Shown: piece by piece, positions 1 through 8,561 of the stretch
How positions within the stretch are numbered: the first letter of the stretch is position 1
Layout of the letters: each line of letters begins with the position of its first letter
Assembly: GCF_030269125.1 (NCBI RefSeq)
Contig: NZ_BSSM01000009.1
Location: 1-64,000 of the forward strand
Direction: 5' to 3'
Source of the DNA: Streptomyces hygroscopicus subsp. hygroscopicus
GTDB taxonomy: Bacteria; Actinomycetota; Actinomycetes; Streptomycetales; Streptomycetaceae
DNA length: 64,000 nucleotides
The notes under the pieces: model-generated
Databases searched by the model: none
The model's input: the letters and a program-made list of their open reading frames with translations, nothing else
Told to the model about the DNA's origin: nothing
Program-made: the position numbers and the translations under genes

Positions 1-8
1 TTCATAGT

Positions 9-127
9 GTTTCGGTGGTTATAGCGTTAGGGAAACGCCCGGTTACATTCCGAACCCGGAAGCTAAGCCTTTCAGCGCCGATGGTACTGCAGGGGGGACC
101 CTGTGGGAGAGTAGGACGCCGCCGAAC
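9..127 (+). rRNA. rrf: 5S ribosomal RNA
   Basis: The sequence from GTTTCGGTGG through the CCGAACCCGGAAG loop to the closing CCGCCGAAC is a typical actinobacterial 5S rRNA of about 119 nt; its two ends pair (CGGTGG with CCGCCG). It lies at the left edge, so 16S and 23S rRNA should lie just outside the window. The exact ends are estimated from the family pattern. Confidence 0.93.
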
Positions 128-138
128 AATTTTTGGGG

Positions 139-167
139 AAACCCCCGCACCAGTGGTGCGGGGGTTT
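139..167 (+). terminator. rRNA operon intrinsic terminator
   Basis: A 13-bp perfect stem (AAACCCCCGCACC / GGTGCGGGGGTTT) with a 3-nt loop, followed by T residues, begins 12 nt after the 5S rRNA. It is a classical rho-independent terminator for the rRNA operon. Confidence 0.9.
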
Positions 168-186
168 TCTGCGTTCAGGGGCGGTT

Positions 187-735
187 TCAGAACTCCACGT
201 CCGCCGTCTTCACCGTGCCGCCCTGGCGGCCGGGGGCGGACTGGTTGCTCCAGTAGAGATTGGTGTGCGCGATCACCTGCTCCGGGGCGGGAGCGCCGTA
301 CGCCGTGAGGTCCTCCGTGGTGTGGGCATCGGCGACCAGCGTCGCGTCGTAACCGCGGACCAGGGCCCCGTGCAGGGTGGAGCGGACGCAGCAGTCGGTC
401 TGCGCGCCCGTGACCAGCAGCCGACCCACCCCGTGCGCGGCGAGGACCGACTCGAGATCGGTGTCGTCGAAGGAATCCGGGTACCCCTTGGCGACCAGGG
501 GCTCGGTGTCGAGGCGCTTCAGCTCGGGAACGTACTCCCAGCTCTCCGTGCCGGGCACCAGGTCCTCGTCCTGGTGCTGCACCCACACCACCGGTACGCC
601 CGCCGAGCGTGCCCTGTCGAGCAGGGTGTTGATGTTCGCGAGCACGTCGTCCAGGGCCGGAGCGCCGGCGACGACCCCGTTCTGGACGTCGATGATGAGC
701 AGGGCGGTGCGCGGTCGTTCCCGAAGTGTGGTCAT
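187..735 (-). CDS. Isochorismatase-family cysteine hydrolase
   Basis: A 182-residue single-domain protein of the isochorismatase-like fold, the usual family length. The catalytic triad is visible: Asp16 in DVQN, Lys83 in VAKGYPDSF, and the nucleophilic Cys116 in TDCCV with the family's preceding VTGAQTD stretch. Relatives hydrolyse amides or nicotinamide, ureas or isochorismate; the substrate cannot be read from sequence. It is cytosolic with no signal peptide. It points towards the rRNA operon, with about 50 bp between it and the divergent acetyltransferase gene. The ATG start at 735 is followed by a normal N-terminal strand (ALLIIDVQN), which fixes the start. Confidence 0.88.
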   Translation of the reverse strand: MTTLRERPRTALLIIDVQNGVVAGAPALDDVLANINTLLDRARSAGVPVVWVQHQDEDLVPGTESWEYVPELKRLDTEPLVAKGYPDSFDDTDLESVLAAHGVGRLLVTGAQTDCCVRSTLHGALVRGYDATLVADAHTTEDLTAYGAPAPEQVIAHTNLYWSNQSAPGRQGGTVKTADVEF

Positions 736-787
736 GCGGGCAGATTATGGGATGCCGCGCGCCGGGCGCAGCATTACGGTGGCGGGC

Positions 788-1339
788 ATGACCAGCGGAG
801 ACTACGTCGTACGAGCCATACGCCCCGCGGAGTGGGAGAAGGTGAGGAGCCTGCGGCTGGACGCGCTGCGCGATCCGGCCGCCCCGCTCGCGTTCCTGGA
901 GGGGTACGAGGAGGCGGCTGCCAAGGCCGACCTCTTCTGGCAGGACCGCGCGACCGGTTCGGGCGAGGGATCGGCGACGGCGCGGCAGTTCGTCGCGGAG
1001 CTGCCCGACGGGACGTGGGCCGGTTCGCTGACCGTGCTGATGGAGGAGGCCGGCACCCAGGACTGGGCCGGTTTCCCGGTCGACCGTCGGCAGGGTCATG
1101 TCGTCGGCGTGTACGTGCGGCCCGCGCACCGCGGGAACGGCCTGATCAAGGCCCTGTTCGACGCGGGCGTGGCCTGGGCGTGGGGCCGCGGCGCCGAGCG
1201 GGTGCGGCTGCTGGTGCACGAGGACAACGAGCGGGCGCAGGGCGCCTACCGCAAGGCCGGGTTCGGGCCGAGCGGGGTGCGGGTGCCGTTCGTGAAGGAC
1301 GCGGCGCAGAGCGAGTTGGAGTTCGTCCTAGACCGTTAG
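788..1339 (+). CDS. GNAT family N-acetyltransferase
   Basis: A 183-residue GNAT acetyltransferase. The acetyl-CoA-binding motif A is present as VVGVYVRPAHRGNGL, followed by LIKALFDAGVAWA and a C-terminal YRKAGF element. The acceptor is unknown. ATG 788 is chosen because the protein from there starts directly with the GNAT N-terminal strand (VVRAIRPAEW), although an open frame extends further upstream over the divergent hydrolase. A TACGGT -10-like element lies 8 nt before the start and no ribosome binding site is seen, so the transcript may be nearly leaderless. The last 12 nt overlap the 3' end of the convergent gene. Confidence 0.88.
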   Translation: MTSGDYVVRAIRPAEWEKVRSLRLDALRDPAAPLAFLEGYEEAAAKADLFWQDRATGSGEGSATARQFVAELPDGTWAGSLTVLMEEAGTQDWAGFPVDRRQGHVVGVYVRPAHRGNGLIKALFDAGVAWAWGRGAERVRLLVHEDNERAQGAYRKAGFGPSGVRVPFVKDAAQSELEFVLDR

Positions 1340-2848
1340 ACCCGGCAGTCCGGGCAGGCCCGGCAGCTCCTGGTGCGGCCAGCGGGCGCGGGCCTGTTCG
1401 CGGGAGCGGAACAGGGCCAGCGTGGGCAGACCCTGTTCCTCCCCGGTGGCCAGCAGGTCCGGGAGCTGCGGGAGAGGGGCGACGGCGGCGATGTCCTCCA
1501 GGACCAGGGTGAGTGGTGGGTCGAGCCGACCGGAGGATGACCGTTCGGCCATGCGCCGGCCGTGCTCGACCACGCTGGAGACGAGGGCCGTCAGGAGGGG
1601 CATCGCGCCCGGCGCGCTCCTCGGGTCCTCGATGGATTCACCGACTAGGTAAAGCGTGCCCCCTTCATCGACAAAGGAATCCAAGGCGAGGGCATCAGTT
1701 CGGTTTGGGGTGCATGCTTCGCGGATGTTGACCGTCGAGAGCGCGGCGAGCGCCCGGCCGGTCAACTCCTGGGCGATGTCCCGGCGTTCGGGGTGCGCGG
1801 TGAGGGCGGCCTCGAGTTCGCCGGCGGCGCCGGGGGCGGCCTTGGGATGCGTGCGCAGGGTGCGGACCGCGTCCTGCACCTGGGTGCCCTGGGACCAGCG
1901 GTGGACGTGCCGCACGGTGCGGTTCTCCAGGGCGGCCGCATGCAGATAGCTGCGCAGGAGCGTGGTCGCGGTGTCGGCCACGGCCTGGTCGATGCGGGCG
2001 GTGGGGCGCACCGGGGCGAGGAGCGCGGTCGCGCGGTGCAGCGCGGTCTGCCGGTCCGCGCAGCCGGCGGTGGGGGACCAGTGGAGACGGGCCGGGGTGT
2101 CGCAGCGGTGGGTGGGGTCGTAGAGGTGGGTGGGGCCCAGTTTGGCGCGGGCGTCCTTGGTCTCCGCCCAGAGGGACGGGTCCGAGGTGACGACGAGGAC
2201 GGGACCGGTCGCGTCGCGTACGGCCTGGGCGGCGGTCGTGCGGCGGCTTTCCGGGGGTCCGAGGAGGACCCTCTCCCGTCCGCCCGCCCGGTGGTTCCCG
2301 GCCGGGTGGTGGGCCGGGGGCTCCTCGGGCGCCGGCTGTTCGACCGGGACCGGCGCCACCGGCATCTCGTGCCGCTGCACCGGAACCTCGTACGCCCGCG
2401 GTGACTCCGCCGGAGCCGGAGCCGGAGCCGGAGCCGTCCGCTCCACCGCCCGCCCCCTCGCCCGTCCCGCCCGCCACCTGGCCACCGTGCCCAGGACGAA
2501 GACGGTGAGGACGAAGAGGACCATCAGCTGGGCGATGAACAGGCCCCAGAACAGTCCCCAGCCGGAGAGCAGGGAGGCGGGGGTGTCGGGCCAGGCGCCG
2601 GCCAGGTCGTGGGGCCTGCTGACCAGGTGGCGCATGGCCTTGGGGGTGCGCAGGAAGGTCACACCCGTGGGCCAGGAGCCCTGCGCGAAGAGCGCCGAGA
2701 GACCCGTGGCCGTCCACACCAGCACGGTGATGCCGAGGAGGAAGCCGAGGACGCCGAGCAGCAGCCCGTCGGGGATGCCGCCCTGGCCCTGGCTCCGGCC
2801 GTCCGGCGGGCGCCGGTCCTCCCGGGGTGCGCGAGCGTCCGGTCTCAC
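1328..2848 (-). CDS. cmdA: VirD4/TraG-like membrane protein of the cmd operon
   Basis: A 506-residue membrane protein and last gene of the six-gene minus-strand operon. Two membrane segments lie near residues 28-50 and 98-120. A Pro/Ala/Glu-rich linker follows, then a C-terminal domain (about residues 190-500) resembling the distal nucleotide-fold part of TraG/VirD4 coupling proteins: a degenerate P-loop-like start (VLLGPPESRRTTA, no canonical GKT/S), LYLVGESIED, and an acidic strand LTLVLEDIAAVAPLPQL. Canonical ATPase activity is therefore doubtful. The name comes from recalled S. coelicolor cmdABCDEF (SCO4126-4131), a co-transcribed cluster needed for normal sporulation and chromosome segregation. 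The start lies 10 nt after the upstream stop. Confidence 0.72.
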   Translation of the reverse strand: MRPDARAPREDRRPPDGRSQGQGGIPDGLLLGVLGFLLGITVLVWTATGLSALFAQGSWPTGVTFLRTPKAMRHLVSRPHDLAGAWPDTPASLLSGWGLFWGLFIAQLMVLFVLTVFVLGTVARWRAGRARGRAVERTAPAPAPAPAESPRAYEVPVQRHEMPVAPVPVEQPAPEEPPAHHPAGNHRAGGRERVLLGPPESRRTTAAQAVRDATGPVLVVTSDPSLWAETKDARAKLGPTHLYDPTHRCDTPARLHWSPTAGCADRQTALHRATALLAPVRPTARIDQAVADTATTLLRSYLHAAALENRTVRHVHRWSQGTQVQDAVRTLRTHPKAAPGAAGELEAALTAHPERRDIAQELTGRALAALSTVNIREACTPNRTDALALDSFVDEGGTLYLVGESIEDPRSAPGAMPLLTALVSSVVEHGRRMAERSSSGRLDPPLTLVLEDIAAVAPLPQLPDLLATGEEQGLPTLALFRSREQARARWPHQELPGLPGLPGLTV

Positions 2849-2858
2849 CCGTACCTCC

Positions 2859-4271
2859 CTACGCCACCGTCGACTCGGAGTCGCCGAGGTGCTGTTCCAC
2901 GAAGGACGCGGCCCGCTGTTCGGCCTCCAGCTCGGCGGCGCGCAGGGCGTCGTCCGCGGAGTGGTCGCTGGAGGACTCGGTCATCGCGCGGTCGGTGAAG
3001 ACCAGCGGGCGTTCGGACTCGGTGATCAGGTGCTTGACCACCTGGACGTTGCCGTTGACGTCCCAGACCGCGATGCCCGGGGTCAGCGTCGGGATGATCT
3101 CGACGGCCCAGCGGGGCAGGCCCAGGACGCGGCCGGTGGCCCGTGCCTCGTCGGCCTTCTGGGCGTAGATCGTCCTGGTGGAGGCCATCTTCAGGATCGC
3201 CGCGGCCTCCTTCGCGGCCGCGCCGTCCACCACGTCGGACAGGTGGTGGACGACCGCGACGAAGGACAGGCCGAGGCGCCGGCCGAACTTCAGCAGGCGC
3301 TGGAACAGCTGCGCCACGAACGGGCTGTTGATGATGTGCCAGGCCTCTTCGACCAGGAAGATGCGCTTCTTGCGGTCGGGGCGGATCCAGGTGTGCTCCA
3401 GCCACACGCCGACGATCGCCATCAGGATCGGCATGGCGATGGAGTTGCGGTCGATGTGGGAGAGGTCGAAGACGATGAGCGGGGCGTCCAGGTCGATGCC
3501 GACCGTGGTCGGGCCGTCGAACATGCCGCGCAGGTCACCGTCGACCAGCCGGTCCAGGACCAGGGCGACGTCCAGGCCCCAGGCCCGTACGTCGTCCAGG
3601 GCGACGTTCATCGCCTCGGCCGACTCCGGCTCGGGGTGCCGCAGCTGCTCCACGATGTCGGTGAGGACCGGCTGGCGGTCCACGATGGTCTCGTTGACGT
3701 ACGAGTGGGCGACCTTGAGGGCGAAGCCGGAGCGCTCGTCCAGGCCATGACCGAGGGCCACCTCGATGATGGTGCGCAGCAGCGCCAGCTGGCCCGTCGT
3801 GGTGATCGCCGGGTCCAGCGGGTTGAGGCGGATGCCGTGGTCCAGGGCGGCCGTGGGGTCCAGCCGGATCGGCGTTATCCCCAGCTCCTCGGCGATGAGG
3901 TTCCACTCGCCGACCCCGTCCTCGCCCTGTGCGTCCAGGACGACGACCTGGCGGTCGCGGAAGCGCAGCTGGCGCAGGACGTAGGTCTTCTCCAGCGCCG
4001 ACTTGCCGTTGCCGGACTCGCCGAGGACCAGCCAGTGCGGGGCCGGGAGCTGCTGGCCGTACAGCTGGAAGGGGTCGTAGATGTAGCCCTTTCCGGAGTA
4101 GACCTCGCGGCCGATGATGACGCCGGAGTCCCCGAGGCCGGGCGCGGCCGTGGGCAGGTAGACCGCCTGGGCCTGGCCCGTGGAGGTGCGCACCGGCAGC
4201 CGGGTCGTCTCGACCTTCCCGAAGAGGAAGGAGGTGAAGGCCTCGGTGAGGACGGACAGCGGATCCCGCAT
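2859..4271 (-). CDS. cmdB: VirB4-like ATPase of the cmd operon
   Basis: A 470-residue P-loop ATPase of the VirB4/TraE-C-terminal type. Walker A is GESGNGKSA near residue 85, Walker B is IFLVEEAW, and the TrbE/VirB4-like stretches VVLDAQGE, LIVFDLSHI and VVHHLSDV follow. It has no membrane segment and lacks the N-terminal half of classical VirB4; the preceding gene appears to supply that half. ATG 4271 is chosen over an open frame that extends far upstream because AAGGTAGGGG lies 8-17 nt before it and the upstream gene ends only 14 nt away. In S. coelicolor the equivalent (CmdB) was reported, from memory, as a membrane-located ATP/GTP-binding protein essential for sporulation. Confidence 0.83.
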   Translation of the reverse strand: MRDPLSVLTEAFTSFLFGKVETTRLPVRTSTGQAQAVYLPTAAPGLGDSGVIIGREVYSGKGYIYDPFQLYGQQLPAPHWLVLGESGNGKSALEKTYVLRQLRFRDRQVVVLDAQGEDGVGEWNLIAEELGITPIRLDPTAALDHGIRLNPLDPAITTTGQLALLRTIIEVALGHGLDERSGFALKVAHSYVNETIVDRQPVLTDIVEQLRHPEPESAEAMNVALDDVRAWGLDVALVLDRLVDGDLRGMFDGPTTVGIDLDAPLIVFDLSHIDRNSIAMPILMAIVGVWLEHTWIRPDRKKRIFLVEEAWHIINSPFVAQLFQRLLKFGRRLGLSFVAVVHHLSDVVDGAAAKEAAAILKMASTRTIYAQKADEARATGRVLGLPRWAVEIIPTLTPGIAVWDVNGNVQVVKHLITESERPLVFTDRAMTESSSDHSADDALRAAELEAEQRAASFVEQHLGDSESTVA

Positions 4272-4285
4272 CGGCGAATCAGCCC

Positions 4286-5845
4286 CTACCTTCGGATGCC
4301 GGTGGCGAAAGGAAGTGTGTTCACGAAGGCGCGGTGGTGCTCCCGGTCGCACCACTCCAGCTTGAGGTACGACTTGCCGGCCGAGGCCCTGATCGTCCGC
4401 TTGTCGCGGGCGAGGGACTCCGGGGTGCGGGCGGAGACCGTGATGTAACCGACGAGGTTGACGCCGGCCGCGCCGCTCGCGAGGTCCTCGCCGCGCTGGT
4501 CGAGGCGGTTGTGCGCGGCGATGTCGCGGGGGTCGACGGTGCGGTTCATCTTGGCGGCGCGGGAGGCCTCGGCCTCGTCGTTGGTCTTCTCGGTCAGCAT
4601 GCGTTCGATGGCGACCTCGGTGGGTTCGAGGTCCATGGTGACCGCGACGGTGCGGATGACGTCCGGGGTGTGGACGAGCAGCGGCGCGAGGAAGTTCACG
4701 CCGACCGGGGTCATCGGCCACTCCTTGACCCAGGCGGTGGCGTGGCACCAGGGGGCGCGGGTGGTGGACTCGCGGGTCTTGGCCTGGAGGAACGTCGGCT
4801 CGGTCGCGTCCAGCTCGGCCGGCCAGGCGTTGCGCCGGGTCATCGCCTGGATGTGGTCGATGGGGTGGTCCGGGTCGTACATGGAGTGGATGAGCGAGGC
4901 GAGCCGGCTCTGGCCGAGCGGCTGGCGGACGCGGATGTCGGCTTCCTGGAGGCGGGAGCAGATGTCGGTCAGCTCACGGGCCATGACGACGGCGAGCCCG
5001 GCGTCGCGGTCGAGCTTGCGGCCGGCCTGGGGGCGGGCGGCGCGGGCCATTGCCTGGGCCTCGGCGGCTAGTTCGCGGCTGTAGTGCATGCAGGCGACGA
5101 GGTAGGCGCGGTGCTGCTCGCTGCTGGTGGACACCATGGACTGGAGTTGGTCGTACGACCGCTGCAGCCAGGCCGGGGAGCGCTCGTCGCCGCGCTGGGC
5201 GACGTCCTTGGCGTGGGCGTCGGGGTCGGCGGGCAGGGTGCGGGCGAGCATCTGCAGCCGGGTGACGAATCCGTCGCCGTTGGCGACGTGCTTGAGCAGG
5301 GTGCCGAACCGGTCGACCAGGGCCTCCTGGTCCTCGGAGTCGCGCAGGCCGACGCCGGGGCCCTCGATCTCGATGGCGGCGGTGACGGTCTTGCGGTCGG
5401 CGTGCAGCAGTACGGCGATCTCGTCGGGCCCGAAGGGGGCGGCGAGCCAGTTGATGCGGCCGATGCCCGGGGGCGGGCCGATCTCGACCTCCTCGCCGTC
5501 GATGCGGGTGCCGGCCTCCATGACGCTCGAACGGTAGACGGCGCCGCGCTTGACGGTGCGCTTGTAGCTGCGGTTGATCTCGAACCACTTGTAGAAGGTG
5601 CGGCGCTTGTACGGCACGTACACCGCGGCGAGCGCGAGCATCGGGAAGCCCATCAGCAGCACGATCCGCAGCGAGAGGGTGGGCACGAGGAGGCCGCACA
5701 TCATGCCGAGGAACGCGCCCGCGATGATCAGGGCGATCTCGCCGGACTCCCGGTTGCGGCCGACGATCGCGTTCGGCCGGGCGCGGCCGATGAGATACGT
5801 ACGGCGGGGCGTGATCGGATGGGACAGGTGGGACTCGGTCGTCAA
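4286..5845 (-). CDS. cmdC: SCO6880-family membrane protein, VirB4 N-terminal partner
   Basis: A 519-residue protein with two close membrane segments (about residues 37-75) at the N terminus and a large soluble domain. The layout matches the SCO6880/PrgI-VirB4-N family found next to VirB4-type ATPases in actinobacterial conjugative elements. No Walker motif is present. It overlaps the upstream gene by 4 nt (ATGA) and is 14 nt from the ATPase gene, so the three are translationally linked. The likely role is to anchor the CmdB ATPase at the membrane in a secretion-like complex; this is inferred from family and context. The cmdC label assumes the S. coelicolor order. Confidence 0.72.
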   Translation of the reverse strand: MTTESHLSHPITPRRTYLIGRARPNAIVGRNRESGEIALIIAGAFLGMMCGLLVPTLSLRIVLLMGFPMLALAAVYVPYKRRTFYKWFEINRSYKRTVKRGAVYRSSVMEAGTRIDGEEVEIGPPPGIGRINWLAAPFGPDEIAVLLHADRKTVTAAIEIEGPGVGLRDSEDQEALVDRFGTLLKHVANGDGFVTRLQMLARTLPADPDAHAKDVAQRGDERSPAWLQRSYDQLQSMVSTSSEQHRAYLVACMHYSRELAAEAQAMARAARPQAGRKLDRDAGLAVVMARELTDICSRLQEADIRVRQPLGQSRLASLIHSMYDPDHPIDHIQAMTRRNAWPAELDATEPTFLQAKTRESTTRAPWCHATAWVKEWPMTPVGVNFLAPLLVHTPDVIRTVAVTMDLEPTEVAIERMLTEKTNDEAEASRAAKMNRTVDPRDIAAHNRLDQRGEDLASGAAGVNLVGYITVSARTPESLARDKRTIRASAGKSYLKLEWCDREHHRAFVNTLPFATGIRR

Positions 5846-7167
5846 CGCCCTTCACCTCCCGTGCGGTTGTTGCGGTTGTTGCCTGCGTGCGGGGTGTTGA
5901 CCGGGCTGGCCGCCCGGGGTGCGGGGGCGGCGGAGGGGACGGCTCCGCCGCCGGTGCCGGGGGTACGGCTGCTGTGCGCGGTGAGGCCGCCTGCGGCGGG
6001 GTTGGCCGGGCGGGGGGTGCTGGAGCCGCCGCCCTGGGCCGCCGCGTTGCTGTCGGCGCGGGTGCTGTGGGTCTTGATGCCCTGCGCGACGAGGGTGGCG
6101 GGGGAACTGATGACGGCGGCGGCCTTGCCCTCGGCGCCCTGCATGATGCGGTTGTTGCGGCCGTTCGCGATCTCGTCGCCGAAGCCGGGGACGAAGCGGT
6201 AGATGGCGGCGCTGGCGAAGATGGCGAGCAGGATGATCGCGAGGCCGGAGACGACGGCGGAGAAGGCGTCGGGGCCGTTGCCGGAGGAGAGGGCGCCGGC
6301 GAGGCCGAGCACGATCACGATGACCGGTTTGACCAGGATGACGGCGATCATGATGCCGGCCCAGCGCCTGACGTGGCCCCACATGTTCTTGTCGACGAGG
6401 CCCGAGTAGACGACGGTGCCGAGGAGGGCGCCCACGTAGAGCAGGGCGGCCCTGATGACGAGTTCCAGCCACAGGACGCCCGCGGCGAGGATGCTCACCA
6501 GGGAGACGACGATCAGCATGATCGGGCCGCCGCCGATGTCGGTGCCCTTGCTCAGGGCGCCGGAGAACGTCCCGAAGAACGTGTCCGCCTGGTCGCCGGT
6601 GGCCTTCGCCAGGACGTCCGTCACGCTGTCCGTCGCGGAGACGACGGTGTAGAGGATGAGCGGCGTGAACGCCGACGCCATCACGGTCAGCCACAGGAAC
6701 CCGACGGCCTCCGAGATCGCCGTCGTCAACGGCATGCCGCGCACCGCGCGCTTGGCGACGGCGAGGAGCCAGAGCAGCAGCGTGAGGATGGTCGAGGCGG
6801 CGAAGACGATGGCGTACTGCTGGAGGAACTTCTGGTTGGTGAAGTCGACGTTGGCGGTGTCCTTGACCGCGGAACTGAGCTTCCCGATGGTCCAGGAGGC
6901 CGCCTTGGCGCATCCTCGGGCGAGGGAGGAGAGGGGGTCGAGGGTGTCGGTGAGGGGGTTGGAGCCGGATCCGGTGCTGCCCTTGGAACCGCTGTTGCCC
7001 TCCTGGCAGTACTGCTTGGCCGGGCCGCGAACCAGGTCGCAGGGATCGTTGCTCGTGGTGGGCGACGGGGACGGTGCGGCGAACGCACGAGTGGCCAGCA
7101 GCACCGAGGCCGTCTGCAGAGTGCCGAAAACGGCGGTGATCCTGAGGAAGCGGTGGTTAGCGCGCAT
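5842..7167 (-). CDS. cmdD: VirB6/TrbL-like polytopic membrane protein
   Basis: A 441-residue protein with a cleavable-looking signal peptide (residues 1-30, ending ATRAFAAP), a Ser/Gly-rich periplasmic stretch with three Cys, and about six membrane segments between residues 118 and 322. A 110-residue Ala/Gly/Asn/Pro-rich disordered tail ends in GGEGR. This is the architecture of VirB6/TrbL channel proteins of type IV secretion systems. It overlaps both neighbours (4 nt and 11 nt), so it is translated from the same message. Substrate transport by this channel is not demonstrated for the chromosomal cmd operon. Confidence 0.73.
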   Translation of the reverse strand: MRANHRFLRITAVFGTLQTASVLLATRAFAAPSPSPTTSNDPCDLVRGPAKQYCQEGNSGSKGSTGSGSNPLTDTLDPLSSLARGCAKAASWTIGKLSSAVKDTANVDFTNQKFLQQYAIVFAASTILTLLLWLLAVAKRAVRGMPLTTAISEAVGFLWLTVMASAFTPLILYTVVSATDSVTDVLAKATGDQADTFFGTFSGALSKGTDIGGGPIMLIVVSLVSILAAGVLWLELVIRAALLYVGALLGTVVYSGLVDKNMWGHVRRWAGIMIAVILVKPVIVIVLGLAGALSSGNGPDAFSAVVSGLAIILLAIFASAAIYRFVPGFGDEIANGRNNRIMQGAEGKAAAVISSPATLVAQGIKTHSTRADSNAAAQGGGSSTPRPANPAAGGLTAHSSRTPGTGGGAVPSAAPAPRAASPVNTPHAGNNRNNRTGGEGR

Positions 7168-7987
7168 ACGTGAACCCTCCGTACTCCTCGACAGCCTTCG
7201 TCATGTCCGCAGCGGTGGAGGCCTGCTGATCACGGCCCACGGGAACGGGCCCGTCCTTTTGCTGGAAGTCGCTGACCTTCCAGTCGTTGTCGACCCATTT
7301 CAGCTCGTAGGTCGTGGTGAACCAGCTCTCGGTTACCGGGTTGGTCGAGGCGTCGCCCGAGAGACCGAACAACGAGGTGTACCAGACCGCAACTGTGGCG
7401 CTGTCCTTCGAAAAGGCGGTGGTCTTGCTGCCGACGGGAACGACTCGGGAGATGAAGGTCTGGCCCTTCGGGGCGGTGCCGTCTTTCGTCAGACCGATGT
7501 TGGAGAGGAACTTCGCGCTTGCGTAGACGCTGTCCAGCGCTGATTGTCGAGCGGTGACGTCGTCGTGAGTGTAGAGCCTCTCGACGAGCGCATGCCGCGC
7601 CGCGGTGTTGAACATATCGGTCGACCCCAGCGCCACCGAGTAGTTCGCCGCCGCGCTCTCCGCCCCCTGTTCCGTCTGGGCGAAGCCTGAAGGGATGCCG
7701 GCGGTTTTGGTGTTCACCGGGTGGGCGCCGGTGGGGGCGGTGGATGTCGCCTGCGGCTGGGAGGACCTCGCCGGTGAGTTCCCATGGGAGGAGTCGTCCC
7801 GCCGGTTCGCGAAGGCGATGGCCGCGATCAGCAGGACGACCACGCCGACGACCGTGATGAGGCCCCGGGAGGAGGAGCGGGTGGGGCGGCGGGGGGCGCC
7901 GCCGTAGGGGTCGTGGTCGGGGAGGCGGGTACGGGTGTGGCCCGTGCCGCCGTAGTCGGAGTAGTCCTGCTCGTCTCCGTGGCTCAT
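7157..7987 (-). CDS. cmdE: VirB8-like single-pass membrane protein
   Basis: A 276-residue protein with a charged cytoplasmic N terminus (residues 1-42), one membrane helix (LITVVGVVVLLIAAIAFA, about 43-60), a Ser/Thr/Pro/Gln linker and an external domain of about 170 residues. The external domain ends in YELKWVDNDWKVSDF, the strand pattern of NTF2-like/VirB8 domains. It overlaps the next gene by 11 nt. GC content and codon use are slightly lower and less biased than its neighbours between about 7.3 and 7.7 kb. Assignment as VirB8-like rests on topology and context rather than a diagnostic motif. Confidence 0.65.
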   Translation of the reverse strand: MSHGDEQDYSDYGGTGHTRTRLPDHDPYGGAPRRPTRSSSRGLITVVGVVVLLIAAIAFANRRDDSSHGNSPARSSQPQATSTAPTGAHPVNTKTAGIPSGFAQTEQGAESAAANYSVALGSTDMFNTAARHALVERLYTHDDVTARQSALDSVYASAKFLSNIGLTKDGTAPKGQTFISRVVPVGSKTTAFSKDSATVAVWYTSLFGLSGDASTNPVTESWFTTTYELKWVDNDWKVSDFQQKDGPVPVGRDQQASTAADMTKAVEEYGGFTYAR

Positions 7988-8112
7988 GCCGTGCCCGCCC
8001 CCTCCACCTCGTGGACATACGACGGTAGCCGTGCTGGTTCCCGCGCGGGCGCGGTGTGGTGACTCGACATCAGGGAGACGCGACCTCTAAGGGGAGGGGA
8101 ACAGGGGGTGCG

Positions 8113-8430
8113 CTAGACCGCCATGCCGTAGACGATGGTGAACAGCGTGCCCAGGGAACCGATGATGAAGACCCCGGTGAGCCCGGCGATGATGAGGCCC
8201 TTGCCCTGTTCCGCGCTGAAGGTGTCGCGCAGCGCCGTCGCCCCGATGCGCTGTTTGGCCGCACCCCAGACCGCGATGCCGAGGCAGAGCAGGATGGCCA
8301 CCGCCATCACCACCTCGATCATCACCTTGGCCTCGTTGCCCAGGCTGCCGAAGGGCCCCCAGTTCGGAGCGATCCCGCCGATGATGGTGTTGATGTCTCC
8401 CTTGTCGGCCGCAAAGAGCATGTAAGTCAC
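8113..8430 (-). CDS. cmdF: Small pilin-like (VirB2/TrbC-like) membrane protein
   Basis: A 105-residue protein with two hydrophobic helices (about residues 37-57 and 78-100) separated by a short polar loop (AAKQRIGATALRDTFSAEQGKG). This is the size and topology of VirB2/TrbC pilin-like subunits and of the small first gene in related actinobacterial loci. It is the promoter-proximal gene of the operon; 125 bp separate it from the next gene. The start ATG at 8430 is the first in frame; an in-frame ATG three codons on is an alternative. The functional assignment is inference from size and position. Confidence 0.66.
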   Translation of the reverse strand: MTYMLFAADKGDINTIIGGIAPNWGPFGSLGNEAKVMIEVVMAVAILLCLGIAVWGAAKQRIGATALRDTFSAEQGKGLIIAGLTGVFIIGSLGTLFTIVYGMAV

Positions 8431-8542
8431 CGCCCCTGGTGGGTAGTTCCGCGAGTCCCCTGCCCTGTGCAGAGGTCAGGCCTCATTGTCGCCGACAACG
8501 TCGCCGTCGTATGTCGACTTGACGTCATTGACTGGCGGGTTT

Positions 8543-8561
8543 CGTACGAACACCTCGTACG
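8543..8561. promoter_or_regulatory. Inverted repeat in cmd operon upstream region
   Basis: CGTACGA-ACACC-TCGTACG is a perfect 7-bp inverted repeat, 113 bp upstream of the first cmd gene. The 432 bp between that gene (8430) and the terminator at 8863 hold no credible gene; this repeat is the clearest signal there. It could be an operator for the developmentally regulated cmd operon. No convincing -10/-35 pair was assigned. Confidence 0.4.

Noticed and set aside
133..1512. Long open frames on the strand opposite the hydrolase, the acetyltransferase and the cmd genes
   Set aside because: They are Arg/Gly/Pro-rich mirror translations of real genes, as expected in GC-rich DNA, with no start sites or domains.
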